Shown: positions 11,723-23,164 of the stretch, in pieces
Layout: each line of letters begins with the position of its first letter
Numbering within the stretch: position 1 is the first letter of the stretch
Source: Symsagittifera roscoffensis
Taxonomy: Eukaryota > Xenacoelomorpha > Acoela > Convolutidae
DNA length: 64,000 nt
Direction of reading: 5' to 3'
Assembly: GCF_963678635.1 (NCBI RefSeq)
Contig: NC_087066.1
Location: forward strand, 17,545,275-17,609,274
Program-made: the position numbers and the translations under genes
Notes under the pieces: generated by a model
Databases searched by the model: none
The model's input: only the letters and a program-made list of their open reading frames with translations
What the model was told of the DNA's origin: nothing

Positions 11723-12090
11723 AATTACCCTTGCAGTAAGTTAGTGTATTGCAACCGGGTACTAGACTTTTCCCGTAAATATCTTTGTTCACCGGATCTC
11801 CAATTTAGAATATCCAATTAAAGTCAAGATGAACTTTCAGCTAATGTGTTTCCTAATTACACTTGCGAGAGAAAGTGTCTTGTAATCGGGAACTAAACTT
11901 TTCATACCGTAAACAACTTTTCTTACACATTTTCAATTGAAATTGATGTTGTTTATTATCGATTCGTAGCAACTTCCAGGCCTGTTCTCTCTTGGCCTTT
12001 GGTAATGCCGATGCATATACACCTTAAAATATGGGTAATCCCGACCGGACCTTGTTTTTTTAGTGCCTGTAAGCAGTTTTCATTGTAGTT
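11723..12090 (+). repeat. SINE-like copies (5' part, two heads)
   Basis: Two successive starts of the dispersed family defined by a hairpin head followed by a GGGAACTAGAC-like block and TTTCCCGTAAA: one from 11723 and one from about 11858. A segment near 11970-12050 corresponds to the tRNA-like part of the family. Both copies are diverged. Confidence 0.5.
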
Positions 12091-12342
12091 TCAAGAGTCG
12101 TTGATTTGAAAAATTTATACCTGACTGGTATGTTTTCCGTCTTATTGTTTTTTTTGGCTTAGAAATTGTATTCGGCCTAAATGATTTAGGCGCATGTCTT
12201 ATCGGTTTACTGAACTTCATTTGCATCGTTTAAAGTATAAGAAATGATTACTCTTGTTTTAACTAAATCAAGTTGGTTGATAGTATAAAATTTAAAGTTC
12301 GAACTTTTTATTCGCTCAAAATTGTTTTCCTTTGGCTATTTT

Positions 12343-12740
12343 AAGAGTAATGAACGTTGTGAAGACTCTTATATAGGTCTTGCTGATTTTTATTTTCAGG
12401 AAAAATCTAAAAAATTCTAATAACTACAGATGTGCATTCATACATATTGATGCATTTATGATTGCAGTTAGGTATATATGAACTTTTTGAGTTCAATTGA
12501 AATTCATCTGCTGAAAGTGGCGCAAATGGCGCGAAAAAACGTGAACGATTTCTAGTTTCGAAACTAGAATTTAATTTATAGATTCCCAGCGGAATAAAAA
12601 CTTTACCTATTGATCCAGAGCTTAAAGGGTATCTAGTTTTTTCTTTAAAATTCGAAAGTTGAGATTTTTTCAAGAAAGTCAGTTTTTTTTATGTTTACTT
12701 GCGTTCATTACTCTTTTCCAATCTTTGATTGGCTATAATT
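12343..12740 (+). mobile_element. MITE-like element, copy 1, with 14-bp TIRs
   Basis: The left end AAGAGTAATGAACG (12343-12356) and its exact reverse complement at 12702-12715 form 14-bp terminal inverted repeats. Just outside the right one is a small hairpin, CCAATC-TTT-GATTGG (12718-12732), present in all better copies. There is no coding capacity, so it would be a non-autonomous DNA transposon. The copy at 27105 shares most of the interior. Confidence 0.7.
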
Positions 12741-13721
12741 GTTTTCGTATCAATGGGGGTTCTAAATAAGAGTTTTCGTCTTTGTAAACGCTCGGAAAAT
12801 TTTAAAAGTTTGTTTCATGCTACTGGTTGTGTTTATTGTCTGTTTTTCTGACATTGAATTTTTCGTATATAAGTTTTTTTTCGACTTAGTTATTTCCATC
12901 TCACTGTCTATTTCGTCGCTTGAAATACTTCGCACTCGTTGTATCGTAAGTAATACAAAGCTCCACTTCGCTTCTGTGTTATGGTTGCATCGGGGTCCAG
13001 AGCTGATAAAGAAAAACTTTTTTTCGAATCTAAGTTATTTTACTGGCGTATCACTTGACACATGTTTAAGAAGTCGACATGTTAAAATGCCAATATTTCA
13101 CAATTTTTTGAAATTTATTAGTGTAGTCATTGTTTTCAAATTTTTTCATCCATACGAACAATTTACGAGCGCGAATGCTTTTACTCTATAGTTTATACTT
13201 TTTTCGCCGCGCAAACTTGTAAAAGTTTTTCGCTTAAGAAAAACATTTATTTCACAAAATTTGAAAGACACTTTAGTGGAGTTCCCTTCATGGCTTTTTC
13301 AGGGGTTAAAATTCTGTTGTTCATGTATAACTGCTCAAATCCTCTTAGTTGTTGAGAGTTGATTTTTTCTGTGATAATTTCGAAAATTTTCAAAAAGCTC
13401 AAATTTAAAAATTATCTCTAAAAAATTGAAATTCTTCGCCCTCTGATGAGATAGTGTGAATATTTTCACAGGGGTGGTAGATGTGACCTTCAAAATTGGC
13501 TGCTCAATTTTTTTTAGTTTCTGAGATTTGACGTTTTAATATATTTTTTTTATAAGTAGTTCGGTTGATGTTTATTACTTAGTCACGCTGGATTAAACAA
13601 TTGATGAAAGCAAATAGTATAGGTACGGGACATTGAAACCGAATAACGAAGTTAAGCAAACGGTTTCAAAACAAATCAATGCTTGTTGGTAAAAACTATC
13701 AGTTCTACGTTGTTATCAATA

Positions 13722-14490
13722 ATTGCGCTTGCGTTATCAAATCGGAGTAGATTTTTTTCTGGTTAACAACTTGTTTAACAGAATAATTGAATCACTTGTA
13801 TCTTGCCTCATAATGAATTCAACCTTCTATGCGTGTCTGACACTTAGCCTGGAGGTGGAGAATATGACTCGGATGTCCAATGTCGTGGGTTTGAATCTGA
13901 CTAGCACTTTTTTCAAATTGGAAATATCCTTTCAAATAAAATGTCTGCCTCTGTTTTGTCGGCTTAGATGCCAATCGTGTAATTATTTTTAACGCAATTT
14001 TCAATGTAGTTTCTTTCAGTGTTTTGAATTACTCATGCATTTTTTTATTTCACTAGTTTGTATCATGTTCTGCTGTTTTTTGTTATTTTTTTTGCTTAAA
14101 AATTATAATCGGCTTAAATGATTTAGGCTTATTTTTATCGGCTTAGTGACCTAATTTTGTATCATTTCTTGGGAACCATAAGCTTTATGCTTCTTTCCGG
14201 ATTGCACAAAATGCTGAAATTCTGAAAATGAATTTTTAATTAAAATTTCATGAAAAAAGTTGCATTATCGGTTTTGAAGACTTCGGTTTTGAAGAATTAA
14301 ACTTGAAAACTTCAAGTTTAATTGGCTCAGTTGTCGCTTGTTCATTAATTTTTGAAGTTTCTTGAATTGCCGTCAATTGTGTTTCTGGATGTGTTTTCCT
14401 CAAAGAGAACTTGATTCCAAACTTTAATTTTCTTTAAGTTTTTTTCTGTGTTGCAAGTGATGTGAAGCTCAGCTTCGCCTGTGCATAGAA
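13722..14490 (+). repeat. SINE-like element with tRNA-like box and 3' hairpin
   Basis: A region near 13845-13910 holds a pol III B-box-like GGGTTTGAATC. The 3' end near 14460-14490 carries the family hairpin in diverged form (GTGAAGC-TCA-GCTTCGC). Similar order and spacing recur at 25158-25955 and 43772-44130. Confidence 0.55.
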
Positions 14491-14884
14491 AGTACCGCTG
14501 TGCCACGAAATTTTTAAGATTATCAGCAATTTTTGGTATCAGCGTTTTTCGTTCTTTTTTTTTTATAGTTTAGGAAGGATCTATTATGTTCTAGAATCTG
14601 CTTAAGTTTAAAGTACAGTGGGTGTCTTTTACGTTCTCGTTAGAAAGATTTTTTTTTTCGGTTTTAAGGGTTTCGTCCTAATTTTTATTTGTTTATTTGT
14701 TCGGTGTTGTATTTCAGAAAACCTTACTTTTTAAGTTTTTACTTAATTTTTAAAATAATTTTGAGCAGCGTAAAAATATTTCATGTTTTTTGTTTTCACA
14801 AAAACTGTAATTTCTATTTTAAGTAAAGAATTGGAGTTTCTGTTACATAAAATTGAAGTTCGTAGTAATTGAAGATGCACGTAG

Positions 14885-15395
14885 TTCAGGCTCTTATATT
14901 GGCAATGATGATTTTTTTTTTGAGGAAAAGTCTTAAATTGCTCTAATATTTTACAGGAGTGCATTCATACATATTTATGCACGCACTAAGTTATATATCC
15001 ACTGTTTGAGTTTCATTCAATAACATCTAAAGCTTAGGTAAGTTGGGTTCTCCAATTAAGAAATTTCAACATCACAAAAACGTCATCGACATCTAGTTTC
15101 AAAAGTGGAATTCAACTTTCAGAGTTCCCAGCTGAATTGATCCAGTTTTCTCAAGTTGAGTTAATTTTATCAGATGAGTATCAATCAGAAATTGTTTTTG
15201 AAATTCAAAGAGCTGTAAAAACATAATTTTTACTTTGAAACCGTACAATTGAAGATTTTGCTTTGAAACCGTACATAATTTTTGCTTTGAAACCGTACAT
15301 AATTTTTGCTTTGAAACCGTACAATTGAAAGTCACTTTTTGTTGTTTATTTCCTCGCGTTCATTGATTCTTTTCCAACTGTCGGTTGTCTATGTT
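14885..15395 (+). mobile_element. MITE-like element, copy 3 (diverged)
   Basis: It shares the interior of the 12343 element (CTTATAT near the left end, a GTGCATTCATACATAT block, CCCAGCTGAAT where other copies read CCAGCGGAATA) and ends in CGTTCATTGATTCTTTTCCAAC. The terminal inverted repeat is no longer exact. A minisatellite (15225-15330) lies inside it. Confidence 0.5.
15225..15330 (+). repeat. 25-bp minisatellite, 4 copies
   Basis: Four copies of a unit containing CTTTGAAACCGTAC separated by ATAATTTTTG or a related spacer, inside the third MITE-like copy. Confidence 0.8.
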
Positions 15396-16049
15396 TTTAA
15401 TTGCATGGTTTTTGATTTTTTTTTGTCAAAATTTTTGTTCGAGCAATCGAATCAAGGTGTTTGCACTGCGTGTCGTTATTTTACACTTGTAAGAACAATT
15501 TCTTGTAATAGGTGCCTAGACTTAAATTCCGAAAACAATTTTTCGTACAAATCTGTAAAAGTTTGAACTAGCTTTTTCATTGAACCTTTACAACTTCCAG
15601 GTTTCTTCCACCTTCACCTAGAAGTAACACGGTCGCCTTTAATTCTTAAGGGCCGAGGAGTCACAGTCAGAACTTGTTTTTTTTTCAGTTTGTTTGAAAT
15701 TGAAAATTATTTTACGGTAAAAATTGAGTTGTCGGACTTTCGTTTGTCTCAAGTTTTGTCTGCTTGGTTGCTACATCACGGGTTTACCTTGTATTGTAAG
15801 CAGGTTTCACTGGTACAGATCACTGTCACTGTTGCATATTTTGTTCAATTTTGTTTTAGGGGCACTTCTGAAAGTTTTTTGTTTTTGAAATAATTTTTTT
15901 TTCGACTCAACTGGTATTTGGTCACAGATTGTGGGCTTTGTTTCATTTTTTTGTTGCTTATTTATCATTCAATTGTGTTGCGTGGCATGTTTTTTTGAGA
16001 CATTTAAAAATTTTAGTAGATATATATTTTTTTCAACATTTTGGCGTAG

Positions 16050-16492
16050 TGATTACCCTCTTATAGGTCCTGGTGATTTTTTTTCAGGAACACGTCTTGA
16101 AAATATTTACACTATCATTTGATTTTTCCGTGGTTTGGCTTGATTTTTTTCAAGTTTTTTTCATTTCCTTGGTTGAAAGGAAATTTAACCCCATCATCGA
16201 ACAGCGAAAGTGTAAAGGTCACGAAAAACGTGATCGAATTCTAGTTCCGAAAGTGGAATTTAATTTTCATATTTCTAAGCGAATAAAAAAATATACCTAC
16301 CGATGCAGTTTTCTCAAATTGGGTTAAATTTATCAAATGGTGTCAATCATAAATTGTTCTTGAAATTTAAAAGAGTTTGAAGGCCATCTACCTTTAAATT
16401 TAAATTTCGAAAATTGAAGTTTTTCCGATAATTAGGCTGTTTTTTTTTGTTTCCTTGCGTTCATGACTCTTTTCCAACTGTCTGTTGGCTAT
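16050..16492 (+). mobile_element. MITE-like element, copy 4
   Basis: It shares the interior and the right end of the family (CTTGCGTTCATGACTCTTTT), followed by CCAAC-TGTCT-GTTGG at 16474-16488, where the stem differs from copy 1 by a compensated T-A to C-G change. It ends about 250 bases before PAN2 exon 2. Confidence 0.55.
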
Positions 16493-16746
16493 GTTTTTTT
16501 TTCAATTTTGCTTCTGTTTAAATAGCTCCATTTTTGTGAAGAAGTCATTTTTTGATAATTTTTTGACCTGAATGCTTTTTTTGCAAACCGCTCGTCGAAT
16601 TTTGTACAAGATTTCTGGTTGAAGTTTTTGAAAAAATCAGTTTTTTTTTCATGAACGGGCGTCGTTGTCTTTTTGTAATCCATTTTTATTTTAGATAGCC
16701 GAGATAAATTATCTCAATTTTGACGTGAAATTTGTTTTTGTTTCAG

Positions 16747-19700
16747 GTACTCTGACTCTAATTACTTTTTCGGCCACTCGAACGGTTCGATCTCAGTCAT
16801 CGACCCGAACACACTCAACCCAACACACTGTCTGCAAAGTCACACTGGAAGCCTTTCTGATTTCTCTGTATCTGGAAATTCTTTGATCTCGTGTGGATTC
16901 TCAGCAGTCTCCGACCAGATGATGGCCGACTCTTTTGTGAACGTGTTCGACATTCGTAATTTCAGATTAATCTTCTCACATCAATTTAACGTGGATCCTT
17001 TCATGGTCAGATTTTTTCCGATGTATAACAATCGAGCTATGGTTTTGTCTCAGCTAGGACAGTTCCAGATCGTGGATCCGAGTGGACTGGCTATTCCAGA
17101 ATCCCTGGTTCTACATAAAATCGCATTGCCTTCGCCAGATACAGTCATTACATCTTGTGACCTTTCGTCAACTTCTCATGCAATTGTGTTCGGAGACAGC
17201 TCTGGATTACTGCAACTGTACGGAGACAGCGCCGAGCCGACGTTTAATGAATTCGAAAACCCGACTGAGTTTCCGAATCCTCCTGCGACAAACATGTACG
17301 TATCTTACGACGATTACTCGGTGCCATTTTCCTCGTATCCATTGCCAATTACGGCAGCGTCCAAGCCGTTGCTGTCAGAATGGCCAGCACAACTCACAAA
17401 GCCACGTTACTATGATCCTCCAAAGATACCGGAGGAAATATCAAAGAAAATCGAATATGTTGACTTCATCGGCTATGCTCCCTATCCTATGGGCTGGGTT
17501 AGAAACCAGGTACCGTATAGGCCTCCAGAATACCTCGAGCACTTACCCGAGTCAGTGTCCAGTCGTGGTGGATCGCCTTTGGATGAAAACGGGTCGAATG
17601 CTTATCCGAGCGACTTGCCTGCTATGTATCACAAAGTTGTCTCGCCGCATATACCGGATCCGTTTCAAGAAGACTCGGCGCCTACTCATAAATCCTCAGC
17701 AATAACTATCACATCTGCGCGTTGCTTTCCCACAATCGAGAACAACTCGATCAACGGGTACGCAAGTATGCTCATGTACGCCATATCATATATCGAGCCA
17801 TTAGCGGGCTATATCAGGTCGCATTTATGCAAGCGGGAACTGTGTCTAACTTGCGAGGTATCCTGTATGTTTGATACTCTGAAAGCAGCGCCTCCTGATT
17901 ACTCGTTCACGCCTCACAACTTTTTGCGAGTCTTTTGTATTCTGCCCGAGACCACGGCACTAGGTCTTGTCATAAGCGAGTTTGACGACAATTTGAACTC
18001 GGCCAACTCTTATAATAAATTGCTGCAAAGTTTCAATCGGTTCTTGCTGCAGCAATTGTATCAGGACTTTCAACGAGATGAGGAAATTGTCGGAGTGCCT
18101 GGAGGAATTGAGAGTCCTTTGAAAGCTCAAAGGGAGAAAGAATTTTCACCTGATATTCTAATCAAAACTGAACCCCAATCAGATCCTGTGCCCATTCCAC
18201 AGCCTGAAAGCTCAAAACTCACTCTAAGTGGTGCTATAAATAAACTAATGGGCCTAGTTACAGAACAGACATCTGTGTGCAAATGTAGTAACGAAATCAG
18301 TCGCAAATCGATTAATTTCACGACACCGCTCATTTATCCGGATCTGTTCAGCTCTGGGTCCCAACCTAAAATATATTCATTCGAAGAGGTTGTCAAGTAC
18401 AGCTTAACAAACGAGTCAACGACTCAGTCTTGGTGTAATAAGTGCCACAAGTTTCAACCGACTTGTCAGAAAAAGAAAACGTTGGAGCTGCCGGAGTTAC
18501 TCAGTCTGAATTGCCAACTGGATAAACCCAGAGAGACTTCATTCTGGAAGGTCCAGCAGAAACTGGCTCGAGACCCGATGTGTCAATCACAGCTGCAAGC
18601 TCCAAATACAACAGCCGGAATGTGTCGCTTCGGTAATACCTGTTCTCGGAAAGACTGCAAATTCAGACATGAAAAAGACTCAGACATTCAAAGCAATATC
18701 GACAAGTTTCTGAAGAGCGGAGTGCATGACTTTGCGTGGGCGCCTCGATTTTTGAAGATATCAACTGATACTTTTCCATCTGGGCCTGAAAATGAAGATT
18801 CAGAGACAGTTGAAGCTGTTACTAAAGAGTATGAACTTGTCGCAGCTGTGTTACATGTCCCAGCGACAACTTCACGAGGACATGTCGTCTCTAGGGTGAA
18901 AATTAACGGAAAATATTACCTGGTTAATGACACGACCGTCAATGAAATTCAGGAATGCGATTTCAACAAGTTCAATCTAAACTGGATGGTGCCTTGTGTT
19001 ATGTTTTACAAAAGCATAAGTTTGTCGTCATCATTAACTGACCTTGAACTACCGAATCCTGTGAGGCGAGAGTTTCTGTCTCACGAGAGAAAACTGCTTG
19101 AAATGAACATGGGATTGAGGAAAATTTTCAATCCAATCGGCCTGAAGGAAGAGTTCTCAAGCTCGGATTTTATTGGACTAGACATGAATATAGTCTCGAA
19201 TTGCAAGCAAGAAACCGATATAAACCAAGACGGAACATGTAAGCTTATTACGTCATCGGAAAGTTCCATTGTCGTGACTAGAGTTGTATGTTTCCGAGGC
19301 AGTAAATTTGACAGTTTGCCTTCAGTTCCGCTAATCGATGATCACACTCAGAGCAAAGAGACGGTCGTTGAGTACATTAACAAGCTACCAACGCTCGACA
19401 TCCAGGGCGGAAAGCATTTGGCGACATTCAAGCAAACATTTCTGAAGTTGAAATACCTCGTTAGTAGGAAAGTCACGTTCATAGGTCATAATATAGAGAA
19501 GAAGCTACGGATGTTCAATTTGTATGTTCCGAAAGAGCAGATTCAAGACACCGCAGTTCTTTATCGATTGTCGAGACATAGAACGCTTTCACTGAAGTTT
19601 CTAGCTAACTATTTTGGGATCTCGTATTCTAGAAGCGACGTGCTAAGAGATTGTTTCGTATCAATGCAGCTCTACAAGTACTATCTGAAGATTACCAATG

Positions 19701-19840
19701 AAGGCAAAACAATGCAAGCGTTCCGAATGTCTTTGCAGGAAATCTACAATGCTGAGGCGTCAGCGAACAACAGCAATTCGAGGAACCAAAATGAAAAGAG
19801 CAGTTCGCCTCATTTGGGTCACGTGCCCGGCAGTAAGTGA
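16747..19840 (+). CDS. PAN2: PAN2 exon 2: WD40, pseudo-UCH with CCCH finger, DEDD-like domain
   Basis: A single 3.1-kb exon finishes the protein. In order: the rest of the WD40 region to about residue 465; a PAN3-binding-type linker with FIGYAP near residue 498; a UCH-like pseudoprotease domain (about 590-1045) with Cys pairs CKC and WCNKC and no catalytic Cys, as is normal for PAN2; and an RNase D/DEDD-type domain (about 1066-1240). Inside the UCH-like region, residues 885-900 (18623-18670) form C-X5-C-X4-C-X3-H, a CCCH zinc finger. In the exonuclease the motifs read GLDMN (D1071, N1073), GHNIEKK (K1178) and SRSDVLRD (S1222, D1227), where the family has D-x-E, H-x(4)-D and H-x(4)-D. Three of five catalytic residues are therefore replaced, although the frame is intact. 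Stop TGA 19838-19840 lies in a perfect GTAAGT donor consensus (19833-19838), so a further 3' exon is possible. Identity as PAN2 is very likely; activity is doubtful. Confidence 0.93.
19833..19838 (+). promoter_or_regulatory. PAN2: Possible cryptic 5' splice site at the PAN2 stop
   Basis: CA|GTAAGT matches the donor consensus exactly, and the annotated TGA begins at its last base. If used, the last four codons would be replaced by a downstream exon. I found no obvious continuation in the next 2 kb, so this is only a possibility. Confidence 0.3.
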
Positions 19841-20365
19841 AAAGAATGAATATGTACATGTCAGGTATCAAAACGAGTCTGGTTTAAACTAAGTGTACAG
19901 AAATTGGTTGAATATTAATTTGTAAATTCCAATTTGTAGTCAGCTGGGGTTTGATTACCCGCTAATGTGATCTGAAATGAGTGGATATGTCACGTGTGTC
20001 ATACGTACCCTATTGATGTTGTTATACGGTTGAAGTATGACTAAACTATTTAAGTATTCGTCTTAATGTCAGCTGGGGTTAATTAGGCTGTTTGTAAACA
20101 AAGCTCATCAAGTTCAATTATTACTGATTTTCTCCCTCCGTATAAATAACTTAACGTAATTAATGGCAATCGGAATCCAGCGTGAAATTTGTAAACATTT
20201 TTGCTTGAGAAATGGAAAAGTTATCTAAATTTCCGATAATCTTAGAGTGAAGGTAACTCAAAAAGTCCTTATCTTGTAGAATGTCGACCTCACCATTGAA
20301 ATAATAAGATAATTGACATAGCAATCGATCAGCGAAATTTTCACACGATGCTCCCAAACTGATAA

Positions 20366-20371
20366 AATAAA
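20366..20371 (+). terminator. PAN2: Candidate PAN2 poly(A) signal
   Basis: First AATAAA I noticed downstream of the PAN2 stop, about 525 bases into the 3' region. The AT-rich context makes chance occurrence quite likely. Confidence 0.3.
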
Positions 20372-21566
20372 TTGGGCTCATATGAAAAATCTCTCCCTAA
20401 TTAGACAAGGTGAACAGTCCCCCTACCCCTAAAATTAAATGGGATATTCAAGTAATTAGGCCTACATGTAAATATGTGCAAATTTGATTGGCTGAAAAAT
20501 ATTACTTTTATGCAAGTGAGCGATCTCCTCTCTAATTTGATTCAAGAGAGAGATTGTTCTCTTGGTCCAAAAAATGAGTTTGTTTAAGTTTTTCAAAAAT
20601 GGTTCCCGATTGCCAATTAAATGATCTTTAATTTATCAATATATTTCGCCATTTCCTTGCTCTTAACTCATCCGTTTATTTTTTGAATTTTCCTTCAATT
20701 TTTGTGCCACTAGTGTCAGTTTATTTGTGTGCAGTACTTAATTTATCTCGTACATTTGTCTGAAAGGCATAAAAACTGAGTGCAAAACAAGAAAAAAGAT
20801 CTCTTCAGTTCAATGTTTAATGAGTTATTGAAGATCTTTCACCCATTCTTTGCGAGCTTTTGCTTCGGAACCGGTTCGATCATCTAATGTCTTTCAGACG
20901 ATAATCGTGAACTACGCAATAGTTCGTCAGTTTTTGACGCGTGAACCAAATACCTAATTTATACAAAAAAGTAATATAATTTGGTCTGCGATCGAAAAGA
21001 AACAAATGATAATCTTGTAAATAGTATACGGATACAGTATCATCTATTTTGACCATAGATCCCAGTTGTATTTTGAAATGATATTCCGAAAAGTACTTAG
21101 TTTTTCCTCAGCAATCAGACATCCACTTAGAAGGTATAAATAATCATGTTAATTTATGTGCTGTTGTTCTTTGATCCGCAAACCTCTGTGAAAAAATTAA
21201 CACATTAGCTGTTATTGAAAAGTTAATTTGAAATTTCAAATGAACCTTCAATGATCAAGCTAATTTTTGAGGCACCAGAAACAGTTTTTTAGCTGACCTC
21301 CTAATAAATTGCAAGAGATCAATATTGCATGTTTTTTTACACAAACGAGTTGTTATATTATGAACTCGCATTTTCCTGCATTTTCTGTAAAAGGTTTATT
21401 TTTTGACGTAGAAATAATGAAAAAAACTCCCACCCACACAGCTTCAAAACAAATCGCTAAACCTGGAAATTGCTGTCTCAAAATCATTGGCTCTTTCTAA
21501 TTAATGCCCTTCCTGTCACAAAAAATTGTAGCCCCACCACAGTAGTTGTTTAGTGTTGTGGGCGAG

Positions 21567-21592
21567 TGGGGGGGGGGGGGGTGGTGGCTGTA
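21567..21592 (+). repeat. G-rich homopolymer run
   Basis: A run of about 14 G followed by TGGTGG. Comparable homopolymer runs occur near 38826 (C then A) and 43078 (T then G). These are common slippage sites, and length may be unreliable in the assembly. Confidence 0.7.
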
Positions 21593-22669
21593 AAAGGTAG
21601 GCCATTTCGGTATCGTAGTAACCGAATATCCAATGCTATGAAAAACCGAAAATGAAAGTTAGAGAATTTAGCAATAAATATATTGTTGAGTACATGCAGA
21701 CTAATTAGGCCATGGAAAACATTTTTGGTCTTCATACCCAACCTTGTAAAACCACTCGTTAGACAATAAAATTGATGCTCGTGTGATGTGGGGGGAAAAG
21801 GAAAAAGAGCCTGTTTTTAAATTTCATTATTATTTCGAGAAAAGCATTATTTTGTTTTCAGATATTTTTAATATCAGCGTGTCAATTGCTAAATATAAGT
21901 ACAATTATAAATAAACTTGATTAGGAAACAGTTATTTGTAAAGAAAATTTTTATAAAATTTTCGAAAAAATCTAAGTATATAAAAAAGTTCAGGCCTCAC
22001 GAATGCAACTTTAAGGTAGTCTTGCTCGTACCATTAGCCATATCCATTTTTTGTTTGGAAAAAGTACTTCAAAATTTTAGCAGCTGGGTTTTTTCGAGCC
22101 TTGTGGTTTCACCTCAGAAAACACCCAAAAATCAAGTTTCCAAAAAATAAATAATTTATCTTCGTTGCTTTCTAAGATCGTTATTTTCAATTCAATAATA
22201 GATTTTGGATTTTGAAACTAGAAGAATATTATATCATTGTTAACTTATAATTTAATTGGTCTTTTTCATTGTTAATTCATGTTTTCAAGTAAAAAAAAAC
22301 TAGTTCAAGATGAAGTCTATAAAAAATGAGAAAAAACTAAGAAAACTGCTAAATTTTGCTACCTGAAAAACAGAAGGATGCACACTTGGCTTTATGTATT
22401 CTTGCTTCAACACTGTACGTACATGACTTTGGAAAATAGACGTCAGTGTTTCGCTCTACGAATAAATACATGTACTTCAACTTTTTTCATAGAATACTTA
22501 AAAACATTGTCTCCCATTATCAATTCATACATAACTTTACAATGGTGTTTTTAAAACCAACTTGCTTCAAATTGTTTTATTTAAATTGCTTTTATGCTGC
22601 ATATCGTTTGCAATTCAATATTGTGTGTTCGATATGCTTTATTTTGCTAATGTCGATCAGCCTACCTAT

Positions 22670-22860
22670 TTCTAGTGATGGGAAGACATTCGACTCGTAA
22701 GCTCCAGGTCGGCATTTGATTCCTGCAAATGACATAGGTTTTGTTCTTAAAGCTTAATCTTGTCTCCTATTTTTTTTGGCTTTTTGGAGCTACTTGAGCC
22801 GTTTTGCCGCTTGTGTTCGCAAAGGGCAGCTTCGGCTCTGTGGTAATAAAGATGTCAACA
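22670..22860 (+). repeat. SINE-like fragment with 3' hairpin
   Basis: A tRNA-like segment (GATGGGAAGACATTCGACTC, then GGCATTTGATTCCTG) is followed by the family tail with GCAGCTTCGGCTCTGTG near 22825-22843. Confidence 0.45.
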
Positions 22861-23164
22861 TAGAGTCTTCTTGAACACGTGTCTAGTGAAATGCCAATTA
22901 AGTAATATATAGACATGCTGTCGCAATCTGCTTATTTCATGAATTTTGTGTCTGTATTCCTTGTTTCACGTATCCGAATCTAACTCACTGTTGACTATAG
23001 CGTATCTGAGAAAGTTTTTCCAAGTGTCGAACTTTTTGATTTTTCGTCTTAATTCGAGCGAATGAATAAGCCTGCAATAGCCTATTTCAATGGCTTCAAA
23101 GCTTACAATACTTTGTTTTAAGCCGTAAAAAGATATTTTTCCTCGAGGATTGTTAGTTTTTCTG

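Larger units (their letters stand above)
11691..16746 (+). other. PAN2: PAN2 intron 1 (5.06 kb), repeat-filled
   Basis: GT donor at 11691 and TTTCAG acceptor at 16741-16746. No conserved coding sequence was seen inside. It contains SINE-like copies near 11723-12090 and 13722-14490, MITE-like copies at 12343-12740, about 14885-15395 and about 16050-16492, and a 25-bp minisatellite at 15225-15330. The rest is AT-rich with long T runs. Confidence 0.85.

Noticed and set aside
11559-11744. Second frame inside PAN2 exon 1
   Set aside because: Shadow of the PAN2 frame with no independent support.
17700-18330. Missing catalytic Cys in the PAN2 UCH-like domain as a novelty
   Set aside because: PAN2 proteins in general lack the protease Cys; this is normal for the family.
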